Below are positions 37,026 to 45,766 of a stretch of DNA of 64,000 bases, in pieces; positions within the stretch are counted from its first letter, which is position 1, and each line of letters starts with the position of its first letter. Below the pieces are notes generated by a model. The model had not been told where the DNA came from. It saw only the letters and a program-made list of their open reading frames with translations, and made no database searches. The position numbers and the translations under genes are program-made. Origin of the DNA: Pantoea coffeiphila (lineage in GTDB: Bacteria > Pseudomonadota > Gammaproteobacteria > Enterobacterales > Enterobacteriaceae); NCBI RefSeq assembly GCF_016909495.1, contig NZ_JAFBFW010000002.1, positions 496,001-560,000 on the forward strand, given 5' to 3'.

Positions 37026-37521
37026 TGGAAAGATTCGGAGTTAACAAGCACCAATAAACGCTTTATCCCATACCAGAATCCCCACGCCGCAAATCGAATG
37101 CGGCCAATGAGATCAGCCCGGTATTCCCGGAATAAGCACCTGCCTTCCCTGACGCGCTGATGCACAGCCACCACAGGGCAGACTCGCCAAAAAGTATATA
37201 ACTCCTTGCGCAATTTGCCCGCATACAGTGCCGTGCTGCTTTCCTGCCCTCCGTCCGGAGGGATATGTGACAGTAAGAGGGGGATTACATCGCCACCAAT
37301 GTGATATCCATCACAAAAATCGCAAGGATTGTAGCACTCATTAATTCGTTTGCGAACTATTGTTAACAAAATCACAGAATCGATTCCGCATATTGTTACA
37401 TAGTGGAGGGTTATTCAGCGGAAAGTGTAAATTTACCGTCGTGCGCAATGGCTTTCGCCCGGTACAACTGCCGCGCTATACTCGCGCTATACTCAGGAAC
37501 CCCCAACCGACAGGATGCGTA
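37026..37521. other. Divergent intergenic region with a perfect CRP site
   Basis: 496 bases between pqqU (minus) and the lipoprotein gene (plus). It contains the CRP site at 37300-37315. Reading frames inside it (for example 37022-37375 minus) have no ribosome site or recognisable protein and are not called. Confidence 0.5.
37300..37315. promoter_or_regulatory. Perfect CRP site
   Basis: TGTGATATCCATCACA matches TGTGA-N6-TCACA exactly. It lies about 280 bases upstream of pqqU and about 210 upstream of the lipoprotein gene; it probably serves pqqU-gcd, because a carbon-source enzyme is a natural CRP target, but direction is not settled. Confidence 0.75.
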
Positions 37522-37917
37522 ATGCCGTACTCATGTCTCAGGCTAATGCCACCGCGCCTTTTCGCTGTCCCGTTTTTACGGCCGCTGCCTGCCGTACTGG
37601 TTCTGCTGCTTGCCGCCTGCTCTTCTGACTATAAAGGGGTGGAATGTAACGGCCAGCGCCAGAGCCTTGAAGGCCAGCCGCTGGGTAATGTGCAGGGATT
37701 AGTCGTTGACCGCTTCAACTCATTTTCCGTCACCCTGCCCGATTTAACGCTGGACAGCGGCACGCTGCAATCCACTAATCGCGAGCTGTATATTCCCTCT
37801 GCCGTCACCCGCGACGGCTGGCTGGCGCAGCGTATTTCCGATCGGCAATTCAGTATTATCAATTCACCGCAAAATCAGATGATCACCTTCAACTGTCCGG
37901 CACCCGGGCAGCTGTAA
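37522..37917 (+). CDS. Small outer- or inner-membrane lipoprotein, unrecognised
   Basis: A 131-residue protein with a long signal sequence (RLFAVPFLRPLPAVLVLLLA) ending in the lipobox LLAAC, so Cys34 would be lipidated. The mature part (SSDYKGVECNGQRQSLEGQP onwards) has two further cysteines. The residues after the lipidated Cys are Ser-Ser, which favours outer-membrane sorting. The ATG at 37522 follows AGGATG; a longer upstream frame is unlikely. The family is not recognised. It lies 22 bases upstream of the alcohol dehydrogenase gene, so the two may be co-transcribed. Confidence 0.75.
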   Translation: MPYSCLRLMPPRLFAVPFLRPLPAVLVLLLAACSSDYKGVECNGQRQSLEGQPLGNVQGLVVDRFNSFSVTLPDLTLDSGTLQSTNRELYIPSAVTRDGWLAQRISDRQFSIINSPQNQMITFNCPAPGQL

Positions 37918-37939
37918 CCCTAAAGGCCCCAGTCCGTTT

Positions 37940-39079
37940 ATGAATACCAGCCAACTGATCGCCAATCGTCAGACCTTCTTCGGCAGCGGCAGCCTGCAAC
38001 AGCTACCGCGCCTGCTGACTGAAACACCTTTACCGACCCTGCTGTTCTGCGGCAGTTCTTTCTTGCGTATCGATGCCTGGAAAAACCTGGAGCATCAGGT
38101 ACAACCGCTGCTGGTCGGGATTGAAATTGTGCCGCACGAAGCATCACCCGGTGAGATCGACAGCTGGGTGGCGCGCTGGCGCGGCAAAATCCAGCGCGTC
38201 GTCGCTATTGGTGGCGGCAGCGTGCTGGATGCGGCGAAAGCGGTGGCGGCGCTGAGCCAGCATCCGCTAAATACGCTGCGCTATCTGGAGAAAGTCGGCG
38301 ACACGACGGTAAGTGGCGCAACCCTGCCGCTGATCGCCGTACCGACCACGGCAGGAACCGGCAGCGAAGTGACGCAAAATGCGGTAATTACGGATAAAGC
38401 AGAGATCAAAGTAAAAGCCTCGCTGCGCCATCCTGAATTTGTTCCGCAGGTGGCCATTCTCGATCCCGACCTGCTGCGCGGCGCACCGGATAACGTGCTG
38501 GTTTGCTGCGCGGTGGATGCTTTCACCCACCTGTTCGAGGCGTATCTGTCGTCGAAGGGCAATGCTTTCACCCGTCAGACCGCCATCAGCGGTATGCAGG
38601 CCTTCGTTCGCGGCTGGCCGCAGTTAACTGCAAGCGGTCCACTGGGAGACAGTGCGCGTGAGCAGATGATGCTGGCCTCCTGGCTTGGCGGCCAGAGCCT
38701 GAGCATGGCGGGGCTGGGGGTGATCCACGGTATTGCCGGGGAGCTGGGCGCCATCAAAGATTACCACCACGGCGAGGTCTGCGGCCGTCTGCTGCTGCCG
38801 TTCCTGACGCTACTGGACGAAAGCCCGCATCCGCAGCAGGCGGTATTGATGCAGGAGCTTAACTTCGCGCTATTCCAGCAGACCAGCGAACAACCCGCAG
38901 AGCAGCTAAAACAGTGGCTAATGGCTAACGCCGGCCTGGCGTTCTGGCAGGATCTTCAGCCCCTCTCGGTGGATGAGGTTGACTGGATTCTTTTGCGTTC
39001 CAATAGCAAGAATTCGCTGGTCAGCTATAGCCGCGAGCAGCAGCGCGGGATGCTGGAACAGGCCTATCGCATCGGGTAA
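37940..39079 (+). CDS. Iron-containing alcohol dehydrogenase family protein
   Basis: A 379-residue group III dehydrogenase. The NAD(P) motif is VVAIGGGSVLDAAKA (residues 87-101), PTTAGTGSEVT is at 135-145, and the metal ligands are Asp193, His197, His263 and His277 (DAFTHLFEAY and GVIHGIAGELGAIKDYHHGE). The fold oxidises alcohols or reduces aldehydes; the C-terminal region differs from AdhE and FucO, so the substrate is unknown. Relatives include phosphonoacetaldehyde- and hydroxyacid-type enzymes. The ATG is 22 bases after the lipoprotein gene. Confidence 0.85.
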   Translation: MNTSQLIANRQTFFGSGSLQQLPRLLTETPLPTLLFCGSSFLRIDAWKNLEHQVQPLLVGIEIVPHEASPGEIDSWVARWRGKIQRVVAIGGGSVLDAAKAVAALSQHPLNTLRYLEKVGDTTVSGATLPLIAVPTTAGTGSEVTQNAVITDKAEIKVKASLRHPEFVPQVAILDPDLLRGAPDNVLVCCAVDAFTHLFEAYLSSKGNAFTRQTAISGMQAFVRGWPQLTASGPLGDSAREQMMLASWLGGQSLSMAGLGVIHGIAGELGAIKDYHHGEVCGRLLLPFLTLLDESPHPQQAVLMQELNFALFQQTSEQPAEQLKQWLMANAGLAFWQDLQPLSVDEVDWILLRSNSKNSLVSYSREQQRGMLEQAYRIG

Positions 39080-39142
39080 TTCACAGAGCCGCTGAATCGT
39101 GTCTACACTTATTCTCCTGACCTAACCGCACAGGAGATTGTG

Positions 39143-39919
39143 ATGAAGATTGATGTAAGCGGCAAAACCGCCATCGTCACCGGTTCAACGAAAGGTATCG
39201 GTAAAGGTATTGCTCAGGGGCTGGCAAAAGCCGGAGCACGAGTGGTGATCACCGGGCGTCATCAGCAGCAGGTGGATGAGCTGGTCAAAGAACTGGGCAA
39301 TGGGGCACGAGGCCATGCCCTGGATCTGGGTACCGCCGACGGATGCAGTGCGCTGCTGAACGCCGAACCGCAGTGCGATATCCTGGTCAATAATGTCGGC
39401 ATTTTCCCCGGTGGCGACTTCTTTGAAACCGACGATGCGCTATGGCAGAACATCTGGGATATCAACGTCATGTCGGCAGTACGGCTTAGCCGCGCGTACA
39501 TGCCGAAAATGATCCAATCCGGCTGGGGACGGGTGGTGTTCCTCTCCTCTGAATCCGCCATCAATATTCCGGCAGATATGATCCACTATGGCGTTAGCAA
39601 AACCGCTTTGCTTGCACTGTCTCGCGGTCTGGCAAAAGCCGCCGCAGGCACGGGTGTGACAGTCAATGCGGTGCTGCCCGGGCCAACCCTGTCCGATGGT
39701 TTCGCTGAAATGTTTAAGCAGGAAGTGGCCAACGGCGCGAAGCTGGAAGATCTGGGCGTAGAGTTTGTGAAGGCCAATCGTCCAACCTCAGTTATCCAGC
39801 GAGCCGCCAGCGTGGAAGAGGTGAGTAACATGGTGACCTATGTCTGCTCACCGCTCTCCTCCGCCACTTCCGGTGCCGCATTACGGGTGGATGGCGGCGT
39901 GGTCGAAACACCGTTTTAA
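39143..39919 (+). CDS. Short-chain dehydrogenase/reductase
   Basis: A 258-residue classical SDR. The cofactor motif TGSTKGIG is at residues 13-20, NNVG at 83-86, catalytic Ser136, Tyr149 and Lys153 (YGVSK), and the C-terminal GAALRVDGGVV is typical. The Thr/Ser after the glycine motif and the following Arg (TGRH) leave NADP preference open. The ATG at 39143 has AGGAG 6 bases upstream; the GTG at 39140 is too close. It stands 63 bases after the alcohol dehydrogenase. The substrate cannot be read from the sequence. Confidence 0.85.
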   Translation: MKIDVSGKTAIVTGSTKGIGKGIAQGLAKAGARVVITGRHQQQVDELVKELGNGARGHALDLGTADGCSALLNAEPQCDILVNNVGIFPGGDFFETDDALWQNIWDINVMSAVRLSRAYMPKMIQSGWGRVVFLSSESAINIPADMIHYGVSKTALLALSRGLAKAAAGTGVTVNAVLPGPTLSDGFAEMFKQEVANGAKLEDLGVEFVKANRPTSVIQRAASVEEVSNMVTYVCSPLSSATSGAALRVDGGVVETPF

Positions 39920-40082
39920 CCCCTCTTGCAACGCTGCCGGTGGTGGCGTTGCAGTTTTGCGTAAAGACGAATTAAAAAAACCGTTAAACCCGCACTCTTC
40001 AGATTTTTACCCTTGTTAGCGACCCGCCCGAAGGCCACATTCCTTTTGTCTGAACACTGATTCAACCGAAAGGAATAACAAG

Positions 40083-40532
40083 ATGAAAAAGACCCTGATT
40101 ATGGCTTTATCCGTAATGATGATTGCCAGCAGCAGCCTGAGCGCCTTTGCCCAGGGGCCGGACAACGGCCGCGACGCACAGCAGCAGCCAATAAAGCACC
40201 AGCAGCAGAAACAACAGCAGGACAATGGCGGGCAGCCTCAGCAGAATCAGCACGCGAACGGCGGGCAGCCGCCGCGTGAAAACAACGCGCGCCCGCAGCA
40301 GGCGTCGCACCAGCAGGCACACGGCAATAAACCAGAGCGCCAGCAGCCTGACTTCCGTAAGGGACGCCCGCTGCCGCAGCAGTATCGCGGTGCAGGCTAT
40401 CAGGTTAACGACTGGAAAAAACACGGCCTGAAAGCACCACCGTCAGGCCATCGCTGGATGAACGTGAACGGCAACTACGTGCTGATTGCTATCGCTACTG
40501 GCGTGATTGCTTCGGTGATTGCCCACCAGTAA
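40083..40532 (+). CDS. RcnB-family periplasmic protein, Gln/Asn-rich
   Basis: A 149-residue secreted protein. The signal peptide ends at AFA (residue 23). Residues 24-88 are a low-complexity Gln/Asn/His/Pro linker with several QQQ runs. The C-terminal domain from about 90 (DFRKGRPLPQQYRGAGYQVN) and the hydrophobic tail YVLIAIATGVIASVI define the RcnB family. RcnB modulates nickel and cobalt export in E. coli; the His-rich linker could bind metal. A second RcnB-like gene lies at 47701. No rcnA or rcnR is in the window. Confidence 0.8.
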   Translation: MKKTLIMALSVMMIASSSLSAFAQGPDNGRDAQQQPIKHQQQKQQQDNGGQPQQNQHANGGQPPRENNARPQQASHQQAHGNKPERQQPDFRKGRPLPQQYRGAGYQVNDWKKHGLKAPPSGHRWMNVNGNYVLIAIATGVIASVIAHQ

Positions 40533-40564
40533 CGACCCGAGGCTGCGCCGGGAATGGGGTGGAG

Positions 40565-40612
40565 CCGGATTCGGGTGTGAATATGTCAACGGCAAATCAC
40601 ACCCGCATCCGG
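40565..40612. repeat. Long inverted repeat between convergent genes
   Basis: CCGGATTCGGGTGTGA (40565-40580) pairs with TCACACCCGCATCCGG (40597-40612) over 15 of 16 positions around a 16-base loop. It lies between the RcnB-like gene and the convergent ABC ATPase gene and may terminate both; there is no T-run. Confidence 0.75.
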
Positions 40613-40665
40613 GGCATCACGGCCTGAACGGCAGCTGTCGCTCATTTCGGCTAATGCCGGCGGAG

Positions 40666-42249
40666 CTATGCCACCGCACCAGCCTCTTCCAGCCAGCCCA
40701 CGCGCATTTCAGGCACCGCACGCAGCAGCCGGGCGGTGTACTCGTCCAGCGGCGCGGTAAACACCTGATCCAGCCGCCCCTGGCGCACCACTTTGCCGTA
40801 TCGCAGCACCATCACCTCATCGGCCACCGCCTGAACCACGTGCAGATCGTGGGTGATAAACAGCATCGACACGCCGGTTTCTTCCTGTAGCGATTTCAGC
40901 AGCGCCAGCACTTCGCGACCGACCAGCGGATCGAGTGCGGAAGTCGGCTCATCGCAGACAATCAGTGCCGGATCGACCGCCAGCGCGCGGGCGATACAGA
41001 CGCGCTGCTTCTGACCACCGGATAGCGCATGCGGATAGCGATCCGCCAGCTGCGGCGGCAGGCCAACCTTTTCCAGCAGTTCGCTGACTCGCGCCTGCCG
41101 CTGCAGCGGCGTCAGCGTGGTCAGACAAACCATCGAGCGCGCAATCTGCACACCGATGGTAAGCCGCGGATTCAGCGCGGTGTCCGGATGCTGATGGATC
41201 ATCTGTACCGACTGGAGCTGCTGGCGGGAACGCTGGCGCAGTGCAGCAGGCAGCAGCTGGCCGTTAAAGCGCACGCTGCCGTGAGCGGGGGCAACCAGCC
41301 CGCAAATCAGCCTTCCCAGCGTCGATTTTCCGGCACCCGACTCGCCAATCAGCGCCAGAGTACGGCCCCGCCCGATGGTCAGCGAGACGTCGTCCAGCAC
41401 GCGGTTGGCCTGATAATCAACGGAAATCTGCTCGGCGGTCAGCAGCGGCAGCGTGGTACTGCGCGGTTGATGCGGTTCGCCGTGGCTGTGCAGCAGGTCG
41501 CGGGTATAGGCCTGCTCAGGCGCGGCCAGCAGCTCGGCGGTATTGCCGCACTCCACTTCGCGTCCGTGGCGCAGCACCATAATGCGTTGGCTGATCTGCG
41601 CCACCACCGCCAGATCGTGGCTGATATACAGCGCAGCGACTCCGGTCAGGCGGATCACTTCGCGGATTGCCTTCAGCACTTCCAGCTGGGTGGTCACATC
41701 CAGCGCGGTGGTCGGTTCATCAAAGATAATCAGCTCAGGACCGGCGCAGATCGCCATTGCGATCATCGCACGCTGCAGCTGCCCGCCCGACACCTGATGC
41801 GGATAGCGGTGGAAAAAGTCCTGCGGCTGCGGCAACTGTAGCTGACTGAAAATCTCAATCGCCCGCACTATCGCCTGCTGACGATTCAGTATCCGATGGC
41901 GAATAGCCGCTTCGATCACCTGCTCGCCGATCTTTTTCGCCGGGTTAAACGCCGCGCTGGCCGACTGCGCCACGTAGGCAATTTTCGCGCCGCGCACGCC
42001 GCGTAGCTGGCGTTCGGAAAGCCCGGTCAGCTCGCGCCCGGCAAAGTGGATTTTGCCGCCGCCGAGCTTCATGCCAAAACGGAAATGGCCGAGGATCGCC
42101 TGACCGATGGTGGATTTCCCCGCGCCCGACTCTCCGATCAGCCCCAGCACCTCGCCCTTTTTCAGGGTGAAGGAGATATCCTGCACCAGCACGGCATTCC
42201 CGGCGGTGACCCGCAGCTGCTCAACGCGTAACAGTGGTTGTTGGCTCAT
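40666..42249 (-). CDS. Peptide-type ABC transporter ATPase, fused DppD-DppF type
   Basis: A 527-residue protein with two complete oligopeptide-type ATPase domains. Domain 1 has GESGAGKSTIG, VSGGQLQRAMIAMA and IIFDEPTTALD. Domain 2 (from about 275) repeats GESGAGKSTLG, then LSGGQKQRVCIARALA and IVCDEPTSALD. Dipeptide systems usually use two separate proteins; fused forms occur (for example YejF, GsiA). It is the last gene of the operon that starts with the homocysteine methyltransferase. It begins 3 bases after the DppC-like stop. Confidence 0.9.
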   Translation of the reverse strand: MSQQPLLRVEQLRVTAGNAVLVQDISFTLKKGEVLGLIGESGAGKSTIGQAILGHFRFGMKLGGGKIHFAGRELTGLSERQLRGVRGAKIAYVAQSASAAFNPAKKIGEQVIEAAIRHRILNRQQAIVRAIEIFSQLQLPQPQDFFHRYPHQVSGGQLQRAMIAMAICAGPELIIFDEPTTALDVTTQLEVLKAIREVIRLTGVAALYISHDLAVVAQISQRIMVLRHGREVECGNTAELLAAPEQAYTRDLLHSHGEPHQPRSTTLPLLTAEQISVDYQANRVLDDVSLTIGRGRTLALIGESGAGKSTLGRLICGLVAPAHGSVRFNGQLLPAALRQRSRQQLQSVQMIHQHPDTALNPRLTIGVQIARSMVCLTTLTPLQRQARVSELLEKVGLPPQLADRYPHALSGGQKQRVCIARALAVDPALIVCDEPTSALDPLVGREVLALLKSLQEETGVSMLFITHDLHVVQAVADEVMVLRYGKVVRQGRLDQVFTAPLDEYTARLLRAVPEMRVGWLEEAGAVA

Positions 42250-42252
42250 GAT

Positions 42253-43068
42253 TTACTCCTGCCAGCTGCGGGTGTGGTGGCTTAACAGCCAGTCGGCAAC
42301 GCTGTTCAGCGCAATCGCCAGCAGCGCGATGGCCGCACCGGGGATCAGCGCGGCCCAGACGCCAAACAGAATGCCGTCTTTATTATCCCGTGCCAGCCCG
42401 CCCCAGTCGGCGGTCGGCGGCTGAATACCCATGCCCAGGAACGACAGCGCAGAAAGGAACAGCAGGATAAAGATAAAGCGCAGGGCAAACTCCGCGATCA
42501 GCGTGGTGAGCGCATTGGGCAGGATCTCACGCCACAATACCCAGCTCAGGCGCTCACCGCGCAGCCTGGCAACTTCAATAAACTCCTGCGCCGCAATGTC
42601 CACCGCCAGCGAACGCGCCACGCGCAGCACCCGGGTGGATTCAAGGAAACCCAGCACCAGCACGATCACCGGAATGGTTTTCGGCAGCATCGCCAGCACC
42701 ACCAGTGCAAGAATAAGCGTGGGGATCGCCATCAGAATATCGTTCAGGCGGGAGATAAGCTGGTCGACCCAGCCGCGACAGAAACCGGCCAGGAAACCAA
42801 GAAACGTCCCGACGGCGAAGGCCAGCAGCGTTGCTACGGCGCTGACGCTCAGCGAAGTACGGGTGCCCCAGATCAGCCGGGAAAGCAGATCGCGCCCCAG
42901 GTTATCGGTCCCCAGCCAGTTTTCCGCCGTGACCCCGCTCCATGCGCTGCCCACTACCTGGTCTGGCGCATACGGCGACAGCCAGGGGGCGAAAATCGCC
43001 ACAAGAATAAACAGGCCCAGCCCGATCACACCGGGCAGCACCGCAAATTTCAGCCTAAACATCCACAT
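42253..43068 (-). CDS. Peptide-type ABC transporter permease, DppC-like
   Basis: A 271-residue permease with six hydrophobic segments. TDNLGRDLLSRLIWGTRTSL is the DppC signature, and EVARLRGERLSWVLWREILPN is the ATPase-contacting EAA loop. The start at 43068 (MWMFRLKF) has AGGAA just upstream; a GTG at 43098 would add ten polar residues and has a weaker ribosome site. Confidence 0.88.
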   Translation of the reverse strand: MWMFRLKFAVLPGVIGLGLFILVAIFAPWLSPYAPDQVVGSAWSGVTAENWLGTDNLGRDLLSRLIWGTRTSLSVSAVATLLAFAVGTFLGFLAGFCRGWVDQLISRLNDILMAIPTLILALVVLAMLPKTIPVIVLVLGFLESTRVLRVARSLAVDIAAQEFIEVARLRGERLSWVLWREILPNALTTLIAEFALRFIFILLFLSALSFLGMGIQPPTADWGGLARDNKDGILFGVWAALIPGAAIALLAIALNSVADWLLSHHTRSWQE

Positions 43069-43136
43069 CAATTCCTGGTTAGTCCCGGCAGTGTGCACCT
43101 TGCTGCACCACCGAGGGTAAAAATTATACCTGCCGC

Positions 43137-44126
43137 TTAGCGGCTGTGGCGCAGGCGCGGGTTAGCCAACAGCGCGACGACATCGGCCAGCAGATTCAGC
43201 AAAATATAGATCCCCGCGAGTAGCAGGGCACAGTCCTGAATCACCGGGATATCACGCTTGCTGATGCTGTCGACCATATACTGCCCCAGGCCAGGGTAAA
43301 CAAACACGTTTTCAACGATCACCACGCCGACCATCAGCCAGGCAAGGTTTAACACGATCACGTTAATAATCGGCCCCCATGCGTTTGGCAGCACGTGCCG
43401 GAAGAGGATCGCCGAAGGCGACAGCCCCTTCATCAGCGCCGTATCTACCCAGGCTGCATTCTGCGCACTCACCAGCGCGGCCCGGGTCATATTGCTCATA
43501 TGGCCAAGGATCGCCAGAATCAGCGTCATGCACGGCAGAGCGATGGCCAGCAGTCGGTCGCCAAGCGGCATATCGTCGGAAATGCTGCTGTTGCTGGGCA
43601 GCCAGAACAGCGTGATGGAAAATATCAGGATCAGCAGATAGCCGGAGAAAAACTCCGGCAGCGATACGGCAGCGCGGGTAAACAGGCTTAGCAGCCGGTC
43701 CAGCCAGCTACCCTGGTAACGGGCGGACAGAAAGCCGATCACCAGCGCCAGCGGTACGGCGACGATGGCGGTGAAAAAGGCCAGCGACAGCGTATTACCC
43801 AGCCGATCCAGCAGCACCGGAGCAATTGCCTCCCGGCTGGTAAAGCTGTGGCCAAAATCACCGTGCAGCACGCCGCCCAGCCAGCCCAGATAGCGCCCCA
43901 GCGCGGGCTGGTCGAGGCCCAGCTGCTCGTTCAGCGCCGCCACCGCCTGCGGTGTTGCGGTCTGGCCGAGGATCGCCGTTGCCGCGTTGCCGGGCAGCAG
44001 CTGGATGCCGATAAAGATCAGCGCCGATACCACCAGCAGCATCACCACTCCGGCCAACAGCCGCAGCCCGATCAGTTTTAACAGGGGAAGGTGCCCCTTC
44101 CCCTTTGTTTCATGCAAATTACTCAA
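43137..44126 (-). CDS. Peptide-type ABC transporter permease, DppB-like
   Basis: A 329-residue permease of the DppB/OppB type. The N-terminal helix RLLAGVVMLLVVSALIFIGI is followed by LPGNAATAILG, with the EAA loop near ALMKGLSPSAILFRHVLPNA. The start is a TTG at 44126, with AGGA 6 bases upstream; no in-frame ATG lies nearby, so the TTG start is likely real. Confidence 0.87.
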   Translation of the reverse strand: MSNLHETKGKGHLPLLKLIGLRLLAGVVMLLVVSALIFIGIQLLPGNAATAILGQTATPQAVAALNEQLGLDQPALGRYLGWLGGVLHGDFGHSFTSREAIAPVLLDRLGNTLSLAFFTAIVAVPLALVIGFLSARYQGSWLDRLLSLFTRAAVSLPEFFSGYLLILIFSITLFWLPSNSSISDDMPLGDRLLAIALPCMTLILAILGHMSNMTRAALVSAQNAAWVDTALMKGLSPSAILFRHVLPNAWGPIINVIVLNLAWLMVGVVIVENVFVYPGLGQYMVDSISKRDIPVIQDCALLLAGIYILLNLLADVVALLANPRLRHSR

Positions 44127-44163
44127 AAGATATCCTGCAACCTGAAGCTGAACCGGAAAGCCG

Positions 44164-45708
44164 TTAGGCGAACCACACTTTTTCCGCAGCGCGGTTGCCG
44201 CTCATGGTGAAGCCCGGAATCGCGACAAACCCGTTGATTTTTTTACTGCTGGCGTCCAGCGAGTCGGCATACAGCGGAATGATTTCGCTGCCCTGCTCCA
44301 CCAGCATCAGCTGAATGTCGTGGTAAATCTGACGGCGCTTCTGCTCGTCCTGCTCGCCACGGGCAGCGTTAACCAGCTGGTCAAACTTAGGCTCTTTCCA
44401 CTGCGACTCATTCCACGGTGCGTTACTGGTAAACACCAGCGACAGCAGCGCATCCGCCGTCGGGCGCAGCGACCAGTTTGAGGAAACAAACGGCTTCTTC
44501 ATCCAGACGTTATCCCAGAAGGCATCATCCGGCACGCGCTCAACCTTCAGTGGAATACCGGCACGGGTGGCCGAGTTTTGGTACAGCTGGCCGGCATCTA
44601 CCGCCCCCGGGAAGCCGGACTCGGCGACGGACAGCACCAGCGGGCCGGAGAAACCGGTTTTCTGCCAGTGGAATTTGGCTTTTTCCGGATCGTAAGGACG
44701 CTGGGGAATGTCTTTCGCAAAATACTGGCTGGACGGGAAGATCGGGTTGTCGTTAGCCACGGTGCCGTAGCCGCCCAGCACGGTTTTGATAATCTGCTCG
44801 CGGTCGATGGCGTATTTCAGTGCCAGACGCCCATCTAGGGTATTAAACGGTGCCGCCGTTGCAAGCCCCGGGAAAGTGAAGATCTGGCTGTCGCGCGAGC
44901 GCTGCAGCTGGATGTTCGGCATATTCTTCAGGCGGTCAACAATACGTGGGTTAACGCGGTTGATAATATGCGCCGAGCCGCTGGCCAGCGCCGCAACGCG
45001 CGCGGTGGAATCATTCATCGCCAGCGTTTCCACGGAATCCACGTGGCCACGAGCCGGGTTCCAGTGGTTCGGATTACACTTCACCAGCGTTCGCACGCCC
45101 GGCTTGAAGCTTTCCAGAATAAAAGCACCGGTCCCGATGCCTTTATCAAAATTCTCGTTTTCTGCGGTAATGGCGAAGTGAACGTCGCTGAGCAGGGCAA
45201 TAAATTCCACGTTCGGCTCTTTCAGCTTGATCGTCACCTGATTTGGGCTGGTGGCTTCCAGCGACACAACCGGGTCGAGATAGCCTTTCACCGACGAGCT
45301 GGATTTTTCATCGCGGTGATGGTTCAGCGAATAAATCACATCTTTCGCCGTCAGCGTGCGGCCATCGTGGAACTGCACGCCCTGACGAATATTCAGTACC
45401 CAGGTTTTGCTGCCGTCACTGGTTTCCCAGCTCTCCGCCAGCGAGGGAACAATCTTGCCGTTTTCATCGACTTCCGCCAGGCAGTTAAACAGCTGGGAAC
45501 CGACGAAATACATATAGGATTCGAACCAGAACGCCGGATCGAGGCGGTCGGTGCTGGAGGCGTTATCCATACCCACAATCAGATGGCCGCCTTTTTTCGG
45601 CGTGGTGGACGGCACTTCAGCCGCCGTTGCAGCAGTAAATGGCCAGCTGGTGCAGGCCGCAGCCACCGAAAGCGCTCCGGTGGTTTTAATAAAGTCGCGA
45701 CGATTCAT
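44164..45708 (-). CDS. Peptide-type ABC substrate-binding protein (family 5), Tat signal
   Basis: A 514-residue family 5 solute-binding protein (OppA/DppA type). The N-terminus MNRRDFIKTTGALSVAAACT carries a twin-arginine motif, so export is probably by Tat, uncommon for this family in enterobacteria. The domain shows SLAESWETSDGSKTWVLNIR and GVQFHDGRTLTAKDVIYSL, both family signatures. Family 5 proteins bind peptides, nickel, glutathione and other small compounds; the MetJ-like operator and the methyltransferase upstream suggest a methionine-related ligand. Confidence 0.87.
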   Translation of the reverse strand: MNRRDFIKTTGALSVAAACTSWPFTAATAAEVPSTTPKKGGHLIVGMDNASSTDRLDPAFWFESYMYFVGSQLFNCLAEVDENGKIVPSLAESWETSDGSKTWVLNIRQGVQFHDGRTLTAKDVIYSLNHHRDEKSSSSVKGYLDPVVSLEATSPNQVTIKLKEPNVEFIALLSDVHFAITAENENFDKGIGTGAFILESFKPGVRTLVKCNPNHWNPARGHVDSVETLAMNDSTARVAALASGSAHIINRVNPRIVDRLKNMPNIQLQRSRDSQIFTFPGLATAAPFNTLDGRLALKYAIDREQIIKTVLGGYGTVANDNPIFPSSQYFAKDIPQRPYDPEKAKFHWQKTGFSGPLVLSVAESGFPGAVDAGQLYQNSATRAGIPLKVERVPDDAFWDNVWMKKPFVSSNWSLRPTADALLSLVFTSNAPWNESQWKEPKFDQLVNAARGEQDEQKRRQIYHDIQLMLVEQGSEIIPLYADSLDASSKKINGFVAIPGFTMSGNRAAEKVWFA

Positions 45709-45766
45709 GTTGTGTTTCCTGGTTTTAATTTGTTTTTATTGGTTTTATCTTTCGTTGCCGTAGAGA

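Noticed and set aside
37022-37375. 117-residue minus-strand frame upstream of pqqU
   Set aside because: It overlaps the pqqU start, covers the CRP site and has no ribosome site.
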